This document shows positions 14,946-24,523 of a stretch of DNA of 27,501 nucleotides, one piece after another (position 1 is the first letter of the stretch; each line of letters starts with the position of its first letter). The position numbers and the translations under genes are program-made. The notes under the pieces are model-generated. The model ran no database searches and was not told where the DNA came from. It saw only the letters and a program-made list of their open reading frames with translations. The stretch spans positions 1 through 27,501 of the forward strand of contig DJAN01000315.1 in assembly GCA_002429615.1 (NCBI GenBank). Reading direction: 5' to 3'. Origin of the DNA: Lysobacteraceae bacterium UBA6001. Lineage in GTDB: Bacteria; Pseudomonadota; Gammaproteobacteria; Xanthomonadales; Xanthomonadaceae.

Positions 14946-15380
14946 GTGCAGCGTTCGACTGTCGAAAAAGTAGTCAATGCCATGGGGGACGGCGAACGTC
15001 CCGCGATGGACGTGCCCGCGATCAGTGCCGAGTTCGAGCGTACCGTCGCGCGCACGCCGGGCATCGCGATGCTGCTGCTCGCCACCGCCGATGGTCGCGC
15101 GGTCGCCGATTGGTCCACCCTGCAGGCCGATCCGCGCCGCCTCGCGGCGATGACCAATTCCCTGCTGACCCTCAGCGAGACCGTGGTACGCGAACTCGGC
15201 CTGGCCTCGGCGGACAACGCCACCATCGCCACCCGCCAGGGCAACATGGTGCTGATCCGCCTCGACCACGCCCGCCCGCTGACCTTGGCCGCGATGGGCA
15301 CGCCCGACACCAACACCGGCACGCTGCTGTTCGCCGCGCGTGACTGCGCCGCGCGGCTGACCCAGTTGCTCGGCGCCTGA
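14946..15380 (+). CDS. Roadblock/LC7 domain protein (MglB/CvnB-like)
   Basis: The 144-residue protein has a roadblock/LC7 core from about residue 25. It runs [28 protein letters not shown], a central helix [21 protein letters not shown], then [40 protein letters not shown]. This order is typical of bacterial regulators that pair with Ras-like GTPases, as GAP-like or scaffold partners (MglB with MglA, CvnB with CvnD). The GTG at 14946 is chosen with AGGGAG about nine bases upstream; ATG 14982 is an alternative. It heads a four-gene run ending in a small GTPase. The first 20 residues are probably disordered. Confidence 0.8.
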   Translation: MQRSTVEKVVNAMGDGERPAMDVPAISAEFERTVARTPGIAMLLLATADGRAVADWSTLQADPRRLAAMTNSLLTLSETVVRELGLASADNATIATRQGNMVLIRLDHARPLTLAAMGTPDTNTGTLLFAARDCAARLTQLLGA

Positions 15381-15402
15381 TCTCTCCGTTTGTCAGCTGC
15401 CT

Positions 15403-15419
15403 CCCGCGATTCGCGCGGG
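15403..15419 (+). repeat. Intercistronic hairpin between the two roadblock genes
   Basis: CCCGCG (15403-15408) and CGCGGG (15414-15419) form a GC-rich stem with a five-base loop in the 76-bp gap. No T run follows, so it is more likely an mRNA stability or attenuation element than a terminator. Confidence 0.35.
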
Positions 15420-15456
15420 CGGGTGGCGCCTCCCTACCCCACAGAAAGGCAGCACA

Positions 15457-15816
15457 ATGGCAAGGTTCGAATTGAATGGTTTGCAGGAAATCGCCGGCTT
15501 CGTCGGCGCCGCGCTGGTCGACGGCGACAGCGGCATGGCGATGGCCACCATCGGTGGCAACCAGGTTGACCTGGACGTCGCCGCGGCGGGCAACAGCGAT
15601 GTGGTGCGCGCCAAGCGCCGCGTCGCCAGCCAGCTCTCGCTGGACGACACCATCGAGGACATCCTGATCACCCTCGGCAAGCAGTACCACCTGATCCGCC
15701 CGCTGGAGTCGAACGCGACGCTGTTCCTGTACGTCGTGCTCGACCGCGCCCGCGCCAACCTGGCGATGGCGCGCCACGAGCTGAAGGCGTTCGAGAAGAC
15801 GCTGGATTTCAGCTGA
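15457..15816 (+). CDS. Second roadblock-like protein
   Basis: The 119-residue protein has the alpha-beta-beta-alpha-beta outline of a roadblock fold. It opens with helix [12 protein letters not shown], then strands [17 protein letters not shown], and contains [23 protein letters not shown], strand [10 protein letters not shown] and C-terminal helix [17 protein letters not shown]. Sequence identity to the first roadblock protein is low, so the two may form a heterodimer or bind different partners. AAAGG lies eight bases before the ATG. It is the second gene of the GTPase run, 76 bp after the first. The family call is by pattern and not certain. Confidence 0.65.
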   Translation: MARFELNGLQEIAGFVGAALVDGDSGMAMATIGGNQVDLDVAAAGNSDVVRAKRRVASQLSLDDTIEDILITLGKQYHLIRPLESNATLFLYVVLDRARANLAMARHELKAFEKTLDFS

Positions 15817-15898
15817 TCCCGATGCGGCATGGCGACCGGGCCCGCGGCGCGCACGCGCCCCGGGCCGGCGACTTGCGCCAAGACCACGCGACCCTCTC

Positions 15899-16864
15899 GT
15901 GAACACTCCGCTTACCTCGCGCCTGCGGGTTGCCATCGCCGGGCTCGACCTGGTGTCCGCCACCCGCTTGAAGGTGGCGTGCTCGCTGTTGATGGCCGAC
16001 CGCCTGGAAATCCAGCTCGACGACTGGGGCAGCGCGCCCGCCGCCGCACTCGTGGCCCATGACGGCCACGACGAAGGGCTGCGCGCGATCGCCGCCGCAC
16101 GCGCCGACGGCACCCCCTGGCTGGCGATCAGCCGCCAACCCGGCGCGGGCGACCTCGCCCATGGCGCCAGCGTGCGCGATATCGCCGATGCATTGCGCAC
16201 GCTGCTGCTGTCGCCGCGCGCCACGCCCGGCGTGCTGGCCACGCCGGCACCGCCACTGCCGCCGTTCCTCGACGCCATCCGGCTCGACCGCACCGGTGCG
16301 GACCATGTCCTGCTGGAGAACGGCCTGCTGCGGCTGGTTGTCGACCGGCCGAACGGACGCCTGCACCTGCTGCGACGCGCCACGCTGGCGCAGGTGCTCG
16401 CCGCGGCCAACGTCGCCTACTGGCGCGTGACCCCACTGGCCGCGGACGAATGGCAGACAGCACACGCGCCGGAGGTCGTCGATGCGTGGCCGCTGGAAGT
16501 GGTGTGGTGGCGCGCGGCAAAACATATCGACCCGGCCCTGTTGGGCACCGACATCGACATGGTGGGATTGTCCGCGTGGCCCGACCTGGAGCCTGACTCG
16601 ACCGATCCGCAATGGCTGCCCGTGCTGGCGCACCTGCAGCGCCGCGACTGGACGCCGACCGCGCTGGCCAGCGCGACCGGCATTCCGCATGCTGTCGTCG
16701 AACAGGTGGCCGCGCTGGTCCGGCTCAGCGGACTGGCCCGTCGTGCGGGCAGCGCACCCGCCACCCGCCCTGGCCGCCAGGCCTTCGCCCCGGAACAGAT
16801 GCGTTCCTTCCTGCGCATTGCCAAGCGCTTCGGACTGAGATTGATGGGAGTCCAGCATGGATAG
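15899..16864 (+). CDS. Unknown protein with probable pseudo-receiver N-terminus and winged-helix C-terminus
   Basis: The 321-residue protein starts at GTG 15899. Residues 9-105 look like a degenerate receiver or Rossmann-like domain: RVAIAGLDLVSATRLKVACSL, later PWLAISRQPG, then DIADALRTLLL. The acidic pocket and phospho-Asp of a true receiver are not evident. The middle (about 120-220) is unassigned, with LLENGLLRLVVDRPNGRLHLL. Residues 235-285 (LAHLQRRDWTPTALASATGI then VVEQVAALVRLSGLARR) resemble a winged helix with a wing. In conservons the equivalent slot is the small winged-helix protein CvnC (DUF742), so this may be an enlarged functional counterpart. That is inference from position. 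The gene overlaps the GTPase by 8 bp and is certainly co-expressed with it. Confidence 0.6.
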   Translation: MNTPLTSRLRVAIAGLDLVSATRLKVACSLLMADRLEIQLDDWGSAPAAALVAHDGHDEGLRAIAAARADGTPWLAISRQPGAGDLAHGASVRDIADALRTLLLSPRATPGVLATPAPPLPPFLDAIRLDRTGADHVLLENGLLRLVVDRPNGRLHLLRRATLAQVLAAANVAYWRVTPLAADEWQTAHAPEVVDAWPLEVVWWRAAKHIDPALLGTDIDMVGLSAWPDLEPDSTDPQWLPVLAHLQRRDWTPTALASATGIPHAVVEQVAALVRLSGLARRAGSAPATRPGRQAFAPEQMRSFLRIAKRFGLRLMGVQHG

Positions 16865-17411
16865 ATACGGCAACAAGCTGGTGTTCGTCGGCAACATGGG
16901 CGCCGGCAAGTCCACCGCCATCCGCGCGATCTCCGATGTCGAGCCGGTCAGCACCGACATGCCGATGAGCGAGGCCAGCACCGGCGGCGGCAAGACCACC
17001 ACCACCGTCGCGCTGGACTACAGCACGGTGGAGCTGGAAGGCGGTGAGCTGCTGCACCTGTATGGCGTGCCCGGCCAGCGCTACCTGGATTTCATGTGGC
17101 CGATGGTCTGCGAAGGTGCCATCGGCATCATCGCGCTGGTCAAGGCCGGGGATGTGGAACCGCTGGAAGACATCGTGGCGCTGCTGCGCGAATTCGCACG
17201 CCTGGCACCGGACGCCAGTTTCGTGGTCGGGGTCAGCCATGCCGACCTGACGCCTGGGTTCGAGCTGGTGCACTTCCGCGATGCGCTGGCACGCCAGGGC
17301 TTCAACCTGCCGGTACTCAAGGTCGATGCACGCGAACCGTTGCAGGTCGATTTCCTGATCAAGGCGCTGCTGTCCTGCCGTCATGCCGGCAGCCAGCTGC
17401 TGGAAGCTTGA
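16857..17411 (+). CDS. Ras-like small GTPase (MglA/CvnD-type, COG2229-like)
   Basis: The 184-residue protein has a P-loop (GNMGAGKST, residues 12-20) and a Thr-rich switch I (GKTTTTVALDY, 45-55). Its G3-type motif is YGVPGQ (69-74), with the usual Asp replaced but the PGQ glutamine kept. A G4 segment SHAD (127-130) stands where most Ras-like proteins have NKxD. These features match the prokaryotic small GTPases that work with roadblock proteins. GGGAG lies six bases before the ATG. Overlap with the upstream gene (8 bp) and the two roadblock genes before it place it as the output switch of the operon. It likely binds GTP, but the altered G4 needs testing. The gene is convergent with ispH, with a GC-rich hairpin between. 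Confidence 0.85.
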   Translation: MDRYGNKLVFVGNMGAGKSTAIRAISDVEPVSTDMPMSEASTGGGKTTTTVALDYSTVELEGGELLHLYGVPGQRYLDFMWPMVCEGAIGIIALVKAGDVEPLEDIVALLREFARLAPDASFVVGVSHADLTPGFELVHFRDALARQGFNLPVLKVDAREPLQVDFLIKALLSCRHAGSQLLEA

Positions 17412-17419
17412 TGCCAGAC

Positions 17420-17439
17420 GCCCCGGCTGCGGCCGGGGC
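17420..17439. terminator. GC-rich hairpin between convergent GTPase and ispH genes
   Basis: GCCCCGG (17420-17426) and CCGGGGC (17433-17439) form a seven-bp stem in the 33-bp gap between two convergent stops. There is no T run, so intrinsic termination is uncertain, but the position suits a shared transcript-end element. Confidence 0.4.
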
Positions 17440-17444
17440 CGCGC

Positions 17445-18395
17445 TCAGCTGACCAGCTGCAGCCGCAGTTCCTTCGGCAGCGCGAACACCATCGATTCCG
17501 GCTCGCCGGCCAGCTCGGACACATTGCCGGCACCGAGCTCGCGCAGTCGCGCGATCACGCCATCCACCAGCACCTGCGGCGCCGACGCGCCGGCGCTCAG
17601 GCCGATGCGCTGCTTGCCGGCCACCCAGTTCGGGTCGATCTCGTCGGCGTCGTCGATGAGGTACGACTCCACGCCTTCGCGCCGCGCCAGCTCGCTGAGG
17701 CGGTTGGAGTTGGAGCTGTTTGGCGAGCCGACCACCAGCACCAGGTCGCATTCGCGTGCCAGGTCGCGCACGGCGTCCTGGCGGTTCTGCGTGGCGTAGC
17801 AGATATCGTCGTTCTTCGGACCCTGCATCGCCGGATAGCGCGCGCGCAGCGCCTCGATGATGCCGCGCGTGTCATCCACCGACAGCGTGGTCTGGGTGGT
17901 ATAGGCGAGGTTCTGCGGCTGGGCGATCTCCAGCGTGGCCACGTCGTCGATGTCCTCGACGAGATAGATGCGCCCCTGCCCCGCCTCGCGGCTCCACTGC
18001 CCCATCGTGCCCTCGACCTCGGGATGGCCGGCATGGCCGATCAGCACGACATCGCGGCCGGCACGGCAGTGCCGCGCGACTTCCAGGTGGACCTTGGTCA
18101 CCAGCGGACAGGTCGCGTCGAACACCTTCAGTCCGCGCCGGTCGGCCTCACGCCGCACCGCCTGCGATACGCCGTGGGCGCTGAAGATCACCGTGGCGCC
18201 ATCCGGCACCTCGTCCAGCTCCTCGACGAACACCGCGCCACGCTGCTTCAGGTCATCGACCACGAAACGGTTGTGCACGACTTCGTGGCGCACGTAGATC
18301 GGCGCGCCCAGGGTTTCAATGGCGCGCTTGACGATCTCGATCGCGCGGTCGACACCGGCGCAGAAACCACGGGGATTGGCGAGCAGGACTTCCAT
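17445..18395 (-). CDS. ispH: 4-hydroxy-3-methylbut-2-enyl diphosphate reductase
   Basis: The 316-residue protein is full length for IspH (LytB). It begins [20 protein letters not shown], with Cys12, Cys96 (DATCPLVTK) and Cys199 ([11 protein letters not shown]) as the three iron-sulfur ligands. Substrate-site histidines lie at HEVVHN (41), SAHG (74) and [12 protein letters not shown] (124). The enzyme performs the last step of the MEP isoprenoid pathway, reducing HMBPP to IPP and DMAPP. The start at 18395 is chosen because it begins at the conserved N-terminus. A longer open frame overlaps lspA and does not look like the family. lspA lies 7 bp upstream, so the two are co-transcribed. Confidence 0.98.
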   Translation of the reverse strand: MEVLLANPRGFCAGVDRAIEIVKRAIETLGAPIYVRHEVVHNRFVVDDLKQRGAVFVEELDEVPDGATVIFSAHGVSQAVRREADRRGLKVFDATCPLVTKVHLEVARHCRAGRDVVLIGHAGHPEVEGTMGQWSREAGQGRIYLVEDIDDVATLEIAQPQNLAYTTQTTLSVDDTRGIIEALRARYPAMQGPKNDDICYATQNRQDAVRDLARECDLVLVVGSPNSSNSNRLSELARREGVESYLIDDADEIDPNWVAGKQRIGLSAGASAPQVLVDGVIARLRELGAGNVSELAGEPESMVFALPKELRLQLVS

Positions 18396-18402
18396 GCGTC
18401 GA

Positions 18403-18927
18403 TTATCCCGCTTTTTGCTTCGACTTGCCGTCCATGATGCCGAACAGGGCGATGCCCACGGCGCCGACGACGATCGCCGAATCGGCGACATTGAACGCCG
18501 GCCAGATGTGGTCGCCGACGTACCAGAGGATGAAATCGACCACGTGGCCGTGGATCTGGCGGTCGATGACGTTGCCGATGGCCCCGCCGATGACCAGCGC
18601 GAACGGCAGCGCCGAGCGCCAGTCGGCGCGGGCGGTGCGCGAGAGCCAGAACGCCATCAGCGCGCTGATGCCCACCGCCAGCGCGGTGAACAGCCAGATC
18701 TGCCAGCCGCCGGCGTCGCTGAGGAAGCTGAACGCGGCGCCGGTGTTGTAGGTGCGGCACCAGTCCCAGAACCCGGGGATGACCGGGATGCGGGTGCAGC
18801 GGCCGGTCAGCGGATCGATGTCCGGCAGGCTGTTCAGCACCCAGGCCTTGCTCAGCTGGTCCAGGCCGATCACCACCGCCGACAGCAGCAGCCAGATCAA
18901 CGCGTTGGGTTTGGGACGAGGGGTCAT
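18403..18927 (-). CDS. lspA: Lipoprotein signal peptidase II
   Basis: The 174-residue inner-membrane protein has four helices and the family motifs. [10 protein letters not shown] lies near residue 21, [13 protein letters not shown] near 58, and the two catalytic aspartates are in GNVIDR (Asp122) and FNVADSAI (Asp149). It cleaves the signal peptide of prolipoproteins just before the lipid-modified Cys. The order murJ-ribF-ileS-lspA-ispH is the standard one in gammaproteobacteria. A 108-bp gap with a REP-like repeat separates it from ileS, the widest gap in this block. Confidence 0.98.
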   Translation of the reverse strand: MTPRPKPNALIWLLLSAVVIGLDQLSKAWVLNSLPDIDPLTGRCTRIPVIPGFWDWCRTYNTGAAFSFLSDAGGWQIWLFTALAVGISALMAFWLSRTARADWRSALPFALVIGGAIGNVIDRQIHGHVVDFILWYVGDHIWPAFNVADSAIVVGAVGIALFGIMDGKSKQKAG

Positions 18928-18985
18928 GCGCAGGAGTGCCCTTGGAATTCGGTGGTGAAGCCGGCCCCGGCGCTGCGCGCCAGGG

Positions 18986-19013
18986 CGTCGGGGCTGAAGC
19001 CCCTCCTACAGGG
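18986..19013. repeat. REP-like intergenic element
   Basis: GGGGCTGAAGCCCC (18990-19003) forms a 5-bp stem with a TGAA loop, followed by TCCTACAGG. The complementary form, CCTGTAGGAGGGGCTTC, matches the short 'GTAGGAGCGGCTTCAGCC' type of repeat common in xanthomonad and pseudomonad intergenic regions. It sits in the ileS-lspA gap. It may act as a transcript boundary or a target of a RAYT transposase, though no RAYT gene is in the window. Confidence 0.65.
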
Positions 19014-19035
19014 GATCAGCGGATGCAACGGCCGG

Positions 19036-21870
19036 TCAGAACCAGCGGCGGTCCTCGCCCGGCCCTTCGACATTGGTGGCACAGCGGCCACACAGTTCCG
19101 GGTGGCGCGGATCGACGCCGACGTCGGCGCGGTGGTGCCAGCAGCGCACGCACTTGGTCTTGGTGGTCGGCGCGGCGCTGACGTAGATATCGTCGGTGCT
19201 GGCCGGGGTCACGCTGACGTCGCCGCTGATGAAGAAGAAACGCAGCTCATCGGCCAGCGGCTGCCAGCGCGCGGCGCTGACCGCATCGGCGGCGACGGTG
19301 ATCTCCGCTTCCAGCGCCGCGCCGATCGCGCCGTTGGCGCGCATCGGCTCCAGCACCTTGGCCACCTGCTCGCGCAGCGCCAGCAGCTGGTCGAAGTCGG
19401 CCGCGTTGAGTGGCGCGTCCACCGGCAGCGGCGCCAGGCCGTCGTACCAGGTCGCGAACAGCACGTTCTCCTCGCGCGCGCCCGGCAGGTAACCCCAAAG
19501 CTCCTCGGCGGTGAAGCTCAGCACCGGCGCGATCCAGCGCACGAACGCCTCGGCGATATGGAACATCGCCGTCTGCGCCGAACGCCGGCCACGCGAGTCC
19601 TCGCCCATCGTGTAGAGGCGGTCCTTGGTCACGTCCAGGTACAGCGAACCGAGGTCCACGCTGCAGAAGTTCAGCAGCGCCTGCACGATGGCGGCGAAGT
19701 CGTAGCGCTCGTAGGCGGCCTTGATCTGCTCCTGCAGTTCAAAGGCGCGATGCACGATCCAGCGATCCAGCGCGACCATCTCGGCCAGCGGCACGCTGTG
19801 CGCGGCGGGGTCGAAGCCGTGCAGGTTGCCGAGCAGGAAGCGCGCGGTGTTGCGCAGGCGGCGGTAGGCGTCGGCGTTGCGCTTGAGGATCTCCTGCGAC
19901 AGCGACATCTCGTTGCTGTAGTCGGCCGAGGCGATCCACAGGCGCAGGATGTCCGCGCCCAGCGTCTTCATGATGTCCTGCGGCTCGATGCCGTTGCCCA
20001 GCGACTTGGACATCTTGCGGCCGTGCTCGTCCACGGTGAAACCGTGGGTGAGGCACTGCTTGTAAGGCGCCTGGCGCTCCAGCGCCACGCCGGTGAGCAG
20101 CGAGGACTGGAACCAGCCGCGATGCTGGTCCGAACCTTCCAGGTAGAGGTCGGCCGGCCACGGCAGGCCGCGCTCGCGCAGCACGGCTTCATGGGTGACG
20201 CCCGAGTCGAACCAGACGTCGAGGATGTCGGTGATCTTGTCGTACTGCGGCGCTTCGTCGCCAAGCAGTTCAGCGGCGTCCAGCGAATACCACACGTCCA
20301 CGCCGCCCTGCTCCACGCGCTCGGCGACCTGGCGCATCAACTCGGTGCTGCGCGGATGCGGCTCGCCGGTTTCGCGGTGCACGAACAGCGCGATCGGCAC
20401 GCCCCAGGTACGCTGGCGCGAAATGGTCCAGTCCGGGCGACCTTCGACCATGCCGGCGATGCGCGCCTGGCCCCAGCCCGGGTACCAGGTCACCTGCTCG
20501 ATCGCCTTAAGCGCATCGCTGCGCAGGTTCGCCTGGTCCATCGAGATGAACCACTGCGGGGTGGCACGGAACGCGATCGGCGTCTTGTGGCGCCAGCAGT
20601 GCGGGTAGCTGTGGGTCAGCTTGAACGTCGCCAGCAGCGCGCCGTTGGCGCGCAGACCTTCGATGATGACGTCGTTGGCCTTCCAGATGTGCAGGCCGGC
20701 CAGCACGATGTCGCCGAACGGCGGCGTCGACGGCAGGTACACGCCGCGGCCATCGACCGGATTGATCTGCGCGGCGCTGTAGCGATCCAGCAGGCCGTAC
20801 TGCTTGGAGACCTGGTAATCCTCCTGGCCATGGCCCGGCGCGGTATGCACGGCGCCGGTGCCGTCCTCGGCGGAGACGTGGTCGCCCAGCAGCAGCGGGA
20901 TGTCGCGCTCGGCATAGAACGGATGCGCCAGCAGCAGGCCATCAAGCGCCTGGCCGGCCACGCGGCCGTGCACCACCGGCTCGCCGGCCACGCCATAGCG
21001 CGACAGCGCCTTGCCGACCAGCGCATCGGCCAGCACCAGCCAGCGCGGCTGGCCGTTGTGCGCCGGGCCTTCGACCAGCGCGTATTCGAGTTCCGGGCCG
21101 ATGCTCACCGCCAGCGAGGCCGGCAGCGTCCACGGCGTGGTGGTCCAGATCGGCACCGCGACCTCGACGCCCGCCGGCAGCTGCACGCCGAAGCGCGCGG
21201 CCAGCGCCTGCGCGTCGCGCGCGGCATAGGCCACGTCCACCGCCGGCGATTCCTTGTCGGCGTACTCGATCTCCGCCTCGGCCAGCGCCGAGCCGCAATC
21301 GAAGCACCAGTGCACCGGCTTCACGCCGCGGCTCAGGTGGCCGTTGTCGACGATCTTCGCCAGCGCGCGGATCTCGTTGGCCTCGAAGTGGAAATCCAGC
21401 GTCTTGTACGGGTTGTCCCAATCGCCGATCACGCCCAGGCGCTTGAAGTCGCGGCGCTGCAGGTCGATCTGCTCGCGCGCGTACTCACGGCACTTCTGCC
21501 GGAACTCGACCGCGTCCAGCTTCACCCCGACCTTGCCGAACTTCTTCTCGATCGCGATCTCGATCGGCAGGCCATGGCAATCCCAGCCCGGGATGTACGG
21601 CGCGTCGAAGCCCGCCAGGTGCTTGGACTTGACGATGATGTCCTTGAGGATCTTGTTGACCGCATGGCCGAGGTGGATCTGGCCGTTGGCATACGGCGGG
21701 CCGTCGTGCAGCACGAAGGTCGGGCGGCCGGCGGCGTGCGCGCGCAGCTTGGCGTACAGGCCCTCTTCCTCCCAGCGCGCCAGGATCGACGGCTCGCGCT
21801 TGGGCAGATCGCCGCGCATCGGGAATTCCGTTGCCGGCAGTTGGAGGGTGGCTTTGTAATCCTGGCTCAC
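19036..21870 (-). CDS. ileS: Isoleucyl-tRNA synthetase
   Basis: The 944-residue class I synthetase carries HLGH (residues 66-69, the HIGH signature), the editing-domain region ([11 protein letters not shown]), and KMSKS (619-623). A C-terminal zinc site [13 protein letters not shown]...ELCGRC is typical of the bacterial type. It charges tRNA-Ile and edits valine. The start is a GTG at 21870 that overlaps the ribF stop by four bases (GTGA), which links its translation to ribF. Length and motifs are complete and no frame break is seen. Confidence 0.98.
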   Translation of the reverse strand: MSQDYKATLQLPATEFPMRGDLPKREPSILARWEEEGLYAKLRAHAAGRPTFVLHDGPPYANGQIHLGHAVNKILKDIIVKSKHLAGFDAPYIPGWDCHGLPIEIAIEKKFGKVGVKLDAVEFRQKCREYAREQIDLQRRDFKRLGVIGDWDNPYKTLDFHFEANEIRALAKIVDNGHLSRGVKPVHWCFDCGSALAEAEIEYADKESPAVDVAYAARDAQALAARFGVQLPAGVEVAVPIWTTTPWTLPASLAVSIGPELEYALVEGPAHNGQPRWLVLADALVGKALSRYGVAGEPVVHGRVAGQALDGLLLAHPFYAERDIPLLLGDHVSAEDGTGAVHTAPGHGQEDYQVSKQYGLLDRYSAAQINPVDGRGVYLPSTPPFGDIVLAGLHIWKANDVIIEGLRANGALLATFKLTHSYPHCWRHKTPIAFRATPQWFISMDQANLRSDALKAIEQVTWYPGWGQARIAGMVEGRPDWTISRQRTWGVPIALFVHRETGEPHPRSTELMRQVAERVEQGGVDVWYSLDAAELLGDEAPQYDKITDILDVWFDSGVTHEAVLRERGLPWPADLYLEGSDQHRGWFQSSLLTGVALERQAPYKQCLTHGFTVDEHGRKMSKSLGNGIEPQDIMKTLGADILRLWIASADYSNEMSLSQEILKRNADAYRRLRNTARFLLGNLHGFDPAAHSVPLAEMVALDRWIVHRAFELQEQIKAAYERYDFAAIVQALLNFCSVDLGSLYLDVTKDRLYTMGEDSRGRRSAQTAMFHIAEAFVRWIAPVLSFTAEELWGYLPGAREENVLFATWYDGLAPLPVDAPLNAADFDQLLALREQVAKVLEPMRANGAIGAALEAEITVAADAVSAARWQPLADELRFFFISGDVSVTPASTDDIYVSAAPTTKTKCVRCWHHRADVGVDPRHPELCGRCATNVEGPGEDRRWF

Positions 21871-22814
21871 GCGGTGGCTCGCAGTCGTTGTTCGGAAAGG
21901 ATGCGACGCGCCTGCTCGGCGTCGCGGTGCATTTGCGCGGTCAGCGCGGGCAGGCCGTCGAACTTCTCTTCATCGCGCAGCTTGGCGACGAACTCGACCT
22001 CGATGTGGCGGCCGTACAGATCGCCGTGGTAATCGAACAGATGGGCTTCCAGCAGCGGCTCCACGCCGGCCACGGTCGGCCGGGTGCCGAAGCTGGACAC
22101 CGACGGCCACGGCTGCTCGAACACGCCGTGCACCCAGGTCGCATAGATGCCCGACAGCGCCGGGACATGCGGAAAGCGCAGGTTGGCGGTCGGAAAGCCC
22201 AGCGTGCGACCGAGCTGTTTGCCGCGCACCACGCGGCCGTCGATCGCGTAAGGACGGCCGAGCAGCTCGCCGGCGTGCTCGAAATTGCCCGCGCGCAGCA
22301 GTTCACGGATGCGGGTGCTGGAGATGCGCTCGCCGTGCAGGTCCACCGGGGCGATCTCGCCGGCCACGAAGCCGAGCCGGGCGCCCAGCTGCTGCAGCAA
22401 GGCGATGTCGCCACCGCGCTTGTGGCCGAAGCGGAATTCCGGCCCGATCCAGACTTCCTTCGCCCGCAAGCGCTCGACCAGGCAGCGCTGGACGAAGTCC
22501 TCGGCGCTCAGCGCGGACAGACGGCCATCGAAACGGACCAGGCCCACGCCATCGGCACCGAGGCCACGCAGCGCCTCGACCTTGGTGCGCGCCAGGGTCA
22601 ACCGCGGCGGCGGGGTCTGCGCGGCGAAGAACTCGCGCGGCAGCGGCTCGAAGCTCACCGCCACGGCGGGAACGCCACGCACCTGCGCACGCGTCACCGC
22701 ATGGCGCACCAGCGCACGGTGACCCAGGTGCAGGCCATCGAAGGCGCCGATGCAGACCACGCTTCCGTCCGGGTACAGCGTCCCGCCTTCGACGTCTCTG
22801 AATAGCCTGCTCAT
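21867..22814 (-). CDS. ribF: Bifunctional riboflavin kinase / FAD synthetase
   Basis: The 315-residue protein has the FAD synthetase (adenylyltransferase) domain first: [17 protein letters not shown] (about 20-36) with the GxFDGxHxGH signature, then [10 protein letters not shown]. The riboflavin kinase domain follows: [19 protein letters not shown] near 190, and later GIYATWVHG and [11 protein letters not shown]. It converts riboflavin to FMN and then FAD in the cytoplasm. The ATG at 22814 is chosen because the family N-terminus (MSRLFRDV) starts there; a much longer frame runs upstream through murJ but is out of family. It overlaps the GTG of ileS by four bases. Confidence 0.97.
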   Translation of the reverse strand: MSRLFRDVEGGTLYPDGSVVCIGAFDGLHLGHRALVRHAVTRAQVRGVPAVAVSFEPLPREFFAAQTPPPRLTLARTKVEALRGLGADGVGLVRFDGRLSALSAEDFVQRCLVERLRAKEVWIGPEFRFGHKRGGDIALLQQLGARLGFVAGEIAPVDLHGERISSTRIRELLRAGNFEHAGELLGRPYAIDGRVVRGKQLGRTLGFPTANLRFPHVPALSGIYATWVHGVFEQPWPSVSSFGTRPTVAGVEPLLEAHLFDYHGDLYGRHIEVEFVAKLRDEEKFDGLPALTAQMHRDAEQARRILSEQRLRATA

Positions 22815-22891
22815 TCCGTTCGCGAATCCGGCCCGTGAAAGGCCGCCAAAGTGTTCATGGGGATTGTGAAGTATAGCCGGGCGGCGCCTTA

Positions 22892-24499
22892 TCAATGCTC
22901 GCGCAGGTCCCGCGGGCGGAAGCCCAGCGCGACCAGCACCACCAGATAGGTGGCGCCGCCGCCGCCCACCAGGCAGGCCAGCCAGCCGGCGCGGTGCCAC
23001 TTGTCCATTTCGGTGAAGGACGGCAGCCACCACAGCAGCGCCAGCAGCACCGCCACCATCGCCACGCAGGCGGTGGCCAGCCGCGCGACATACGCGCCCC
23101 ACCCCGGCCGGCGCTGGTAGACGCCGCTGCGGCCGAGCCAGTACCAGAGCAGGCCGAGGTTGAGATAGCTGGACAGCGCGCTGGCGATGCCCAGCGCCAG
23201 ATGCAGGCCCGGCTGGCGACCGATCGCCTCCATCACGCCCAGTGCGCGCAGCTCCGCCGGCACCATCACCTGGTAGAGGATGGCCAGGAACAGGAAGTTC
23301 AACACCATGTTGGCGACCAGCGCGGCGATGCCGGCGCGCACCGGGGTGCGGGTGTCCTGGCGGGCGTAGAACGCCGGCAGCACCACCTTCAGCAGCGCGA
23401 ACGCCGGCAGGCCGAAGCTCAGGCCGTAGACCGACAGGGCGGTCATGCGGGTGTCGAAGGCGGTGAACTCGCGATACTGGAACAGCGTGGCGATCAGCGG
23501 CTCGGCCAGCAGCACCAGGCCCAGCATCGCCGGCACCGAGATCAGCAGCGTCGTGCGCAGGCCCCAGTCCAGCGCGCCGGAGAAGCCTTCGCCATCGGTC
23601 TTGACGTGGTGGCGGGCCAGCGCCGGCAGGATCACCGTGCCCAGCGCCACGCCGAACACGCCCAGCGGCAGTTCGAGGAAGCGGTCGGCCAGCGACAGCC
23701 AGGACTGCGAGCCATCGCTCAGGCGCGAGGCGATCACCGTGTCCAGCAGCAGGTTGATCTGCGCCACCGAGGAACCGAACAGGGTCGGCACCATCAGCGT
23801 CAGCACCTTGCGCACGCCCGGGTGATGCCAGCCCCAGCTCGGCAGGGTCAGCAGGTCGATGCCGCGCAGCGCCGGCAGCTGGAACAGCAGCTGCAGCGCG
23901 CCGGCCACCAGCACCGCCCAGCCCAGCGCCAGGATCGGCACCTGCATGCGCGGCGCCAGCCACAGCGCGCCGGCGATCATGCACAGGTTGAGGATGACCG
24001 GGGTCAGCGCCGGCATCGCGAAGCGCTGGAAGCTGTTGAGCGCACCGCCCGCCAGCGCGGTGAGCGAGACGAACAGCAGGAAGGGGAAGGTCAGCCGGAA
24101 CAGGTCGACCAGCAGGCCCTGCTTGACCGGATCGCTGCCGGCGCCGCTGCCGAACAGCCACGCCAGCTGCGGCGCGAACAGCAGCCCCAGCGCGGTGACC
24201 ACCAGCAGCGCACCACCGAGGGTGCCGGAGACACGCGCCATCAGCTCGCGCAGGTCGCCATGCGGGCGGGTCTCCTTCACCTCGGTGAACACCGGCACGA
24301 AGGCGGTGGCGAAGGAGCCTTCGGCGAACAGCCGGCGCAGGAAGTTCGGCACCCGGAACGCGACCCAGAAGGCGTCGGTCATGGCGTTGGCGCCGAAGTG
24401 GGTGGAGATGACCTGGTCGCGGACCAGCCCCAGCACCCGCGAGACCATGGTCATGCTGCTGAACGACAGCAGGCCCTTCCACATGCGGGGTTTGCTCAC
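22892..24499 (-). CDS. murJ: Lipid II flippase MurJ (MviN)
   Basis: The 535-residue integral membrane protein starts MSKPRMWKGLLSFSSMTMVSRVLGLVRDQVIS and has about 14 transmembrane helices. Signature stretches include DAFWVAFRVPNFLRRLFAEGSF (about 42-63) and LLDTVIASRLSDGSQSWL. MurJ flips the peptidoglycan precursor lipid II across the inner membrane. The start is GTG (24499) with GGGGG seven bases upstream. It is first in the leftward run toward ispH and is divergent from rpsT. A 77-bp gap separates it from ribF. Confidence 0.97.
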   Translation of the reverse strand: MSKPRMWKGLLSFSSMTMVSRVLGLVRDQVISTHFGANAMTDAFWVAFRVPNFLRRLFAEGSFATAFVPVFTEVKETRPHGDLRELMARVSGTLGGALLVVTALGLLFAPQLAWLFGSGAGSDPVKQGLLVDLFRLTFPFLLFVSLTALAGGALNSFQRFAMPALTPVILNLCMIAGALWLAPRMQVPILALGWAVLVAGALQLLFQLPALRGIDLLTLPSWGWHHPGVRKVLTLMVPTLFGSSVAQINLLLDTVIASRLSDGSQSWLSLADRFLELPLGVFGVALGTVILPALARHHVKTDGEGFSGALDWGLRTTLLISVPAMLGLVLLAEPLIATLFQYREFTAFDTRMTALSVYGLSFGLPAFALLKVVLPAFYARQDTRTPVRAGIAALVANMVLNFLFLAILYQVMVPAELRALGVMEAIGRQPGLHLALGIASALSSYLNLGLLWYWLGRSGVYQRRPGWGAYVARLATACVAMVAVLLALLWWLPSFTEMDKWHRAGWLACLVGGGGATYLVVLVALGFRPRDLREH

Positions 24500-24523
24500 C
24501 GGGCATCCCCCTTGACAACTGAC

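Noticed and set aside
18319..22032. A very long open frame (over 1200 codons) on the plus strand opposite ileS, lspA, ispH and ribF
   Set aside because: It is antisense to well-recognised genes. Such frames are common in high-GC DNA, its composition is Arg/Ala/Gln/His-rich with no domain, and the minus-strand genes carry clear motifs.
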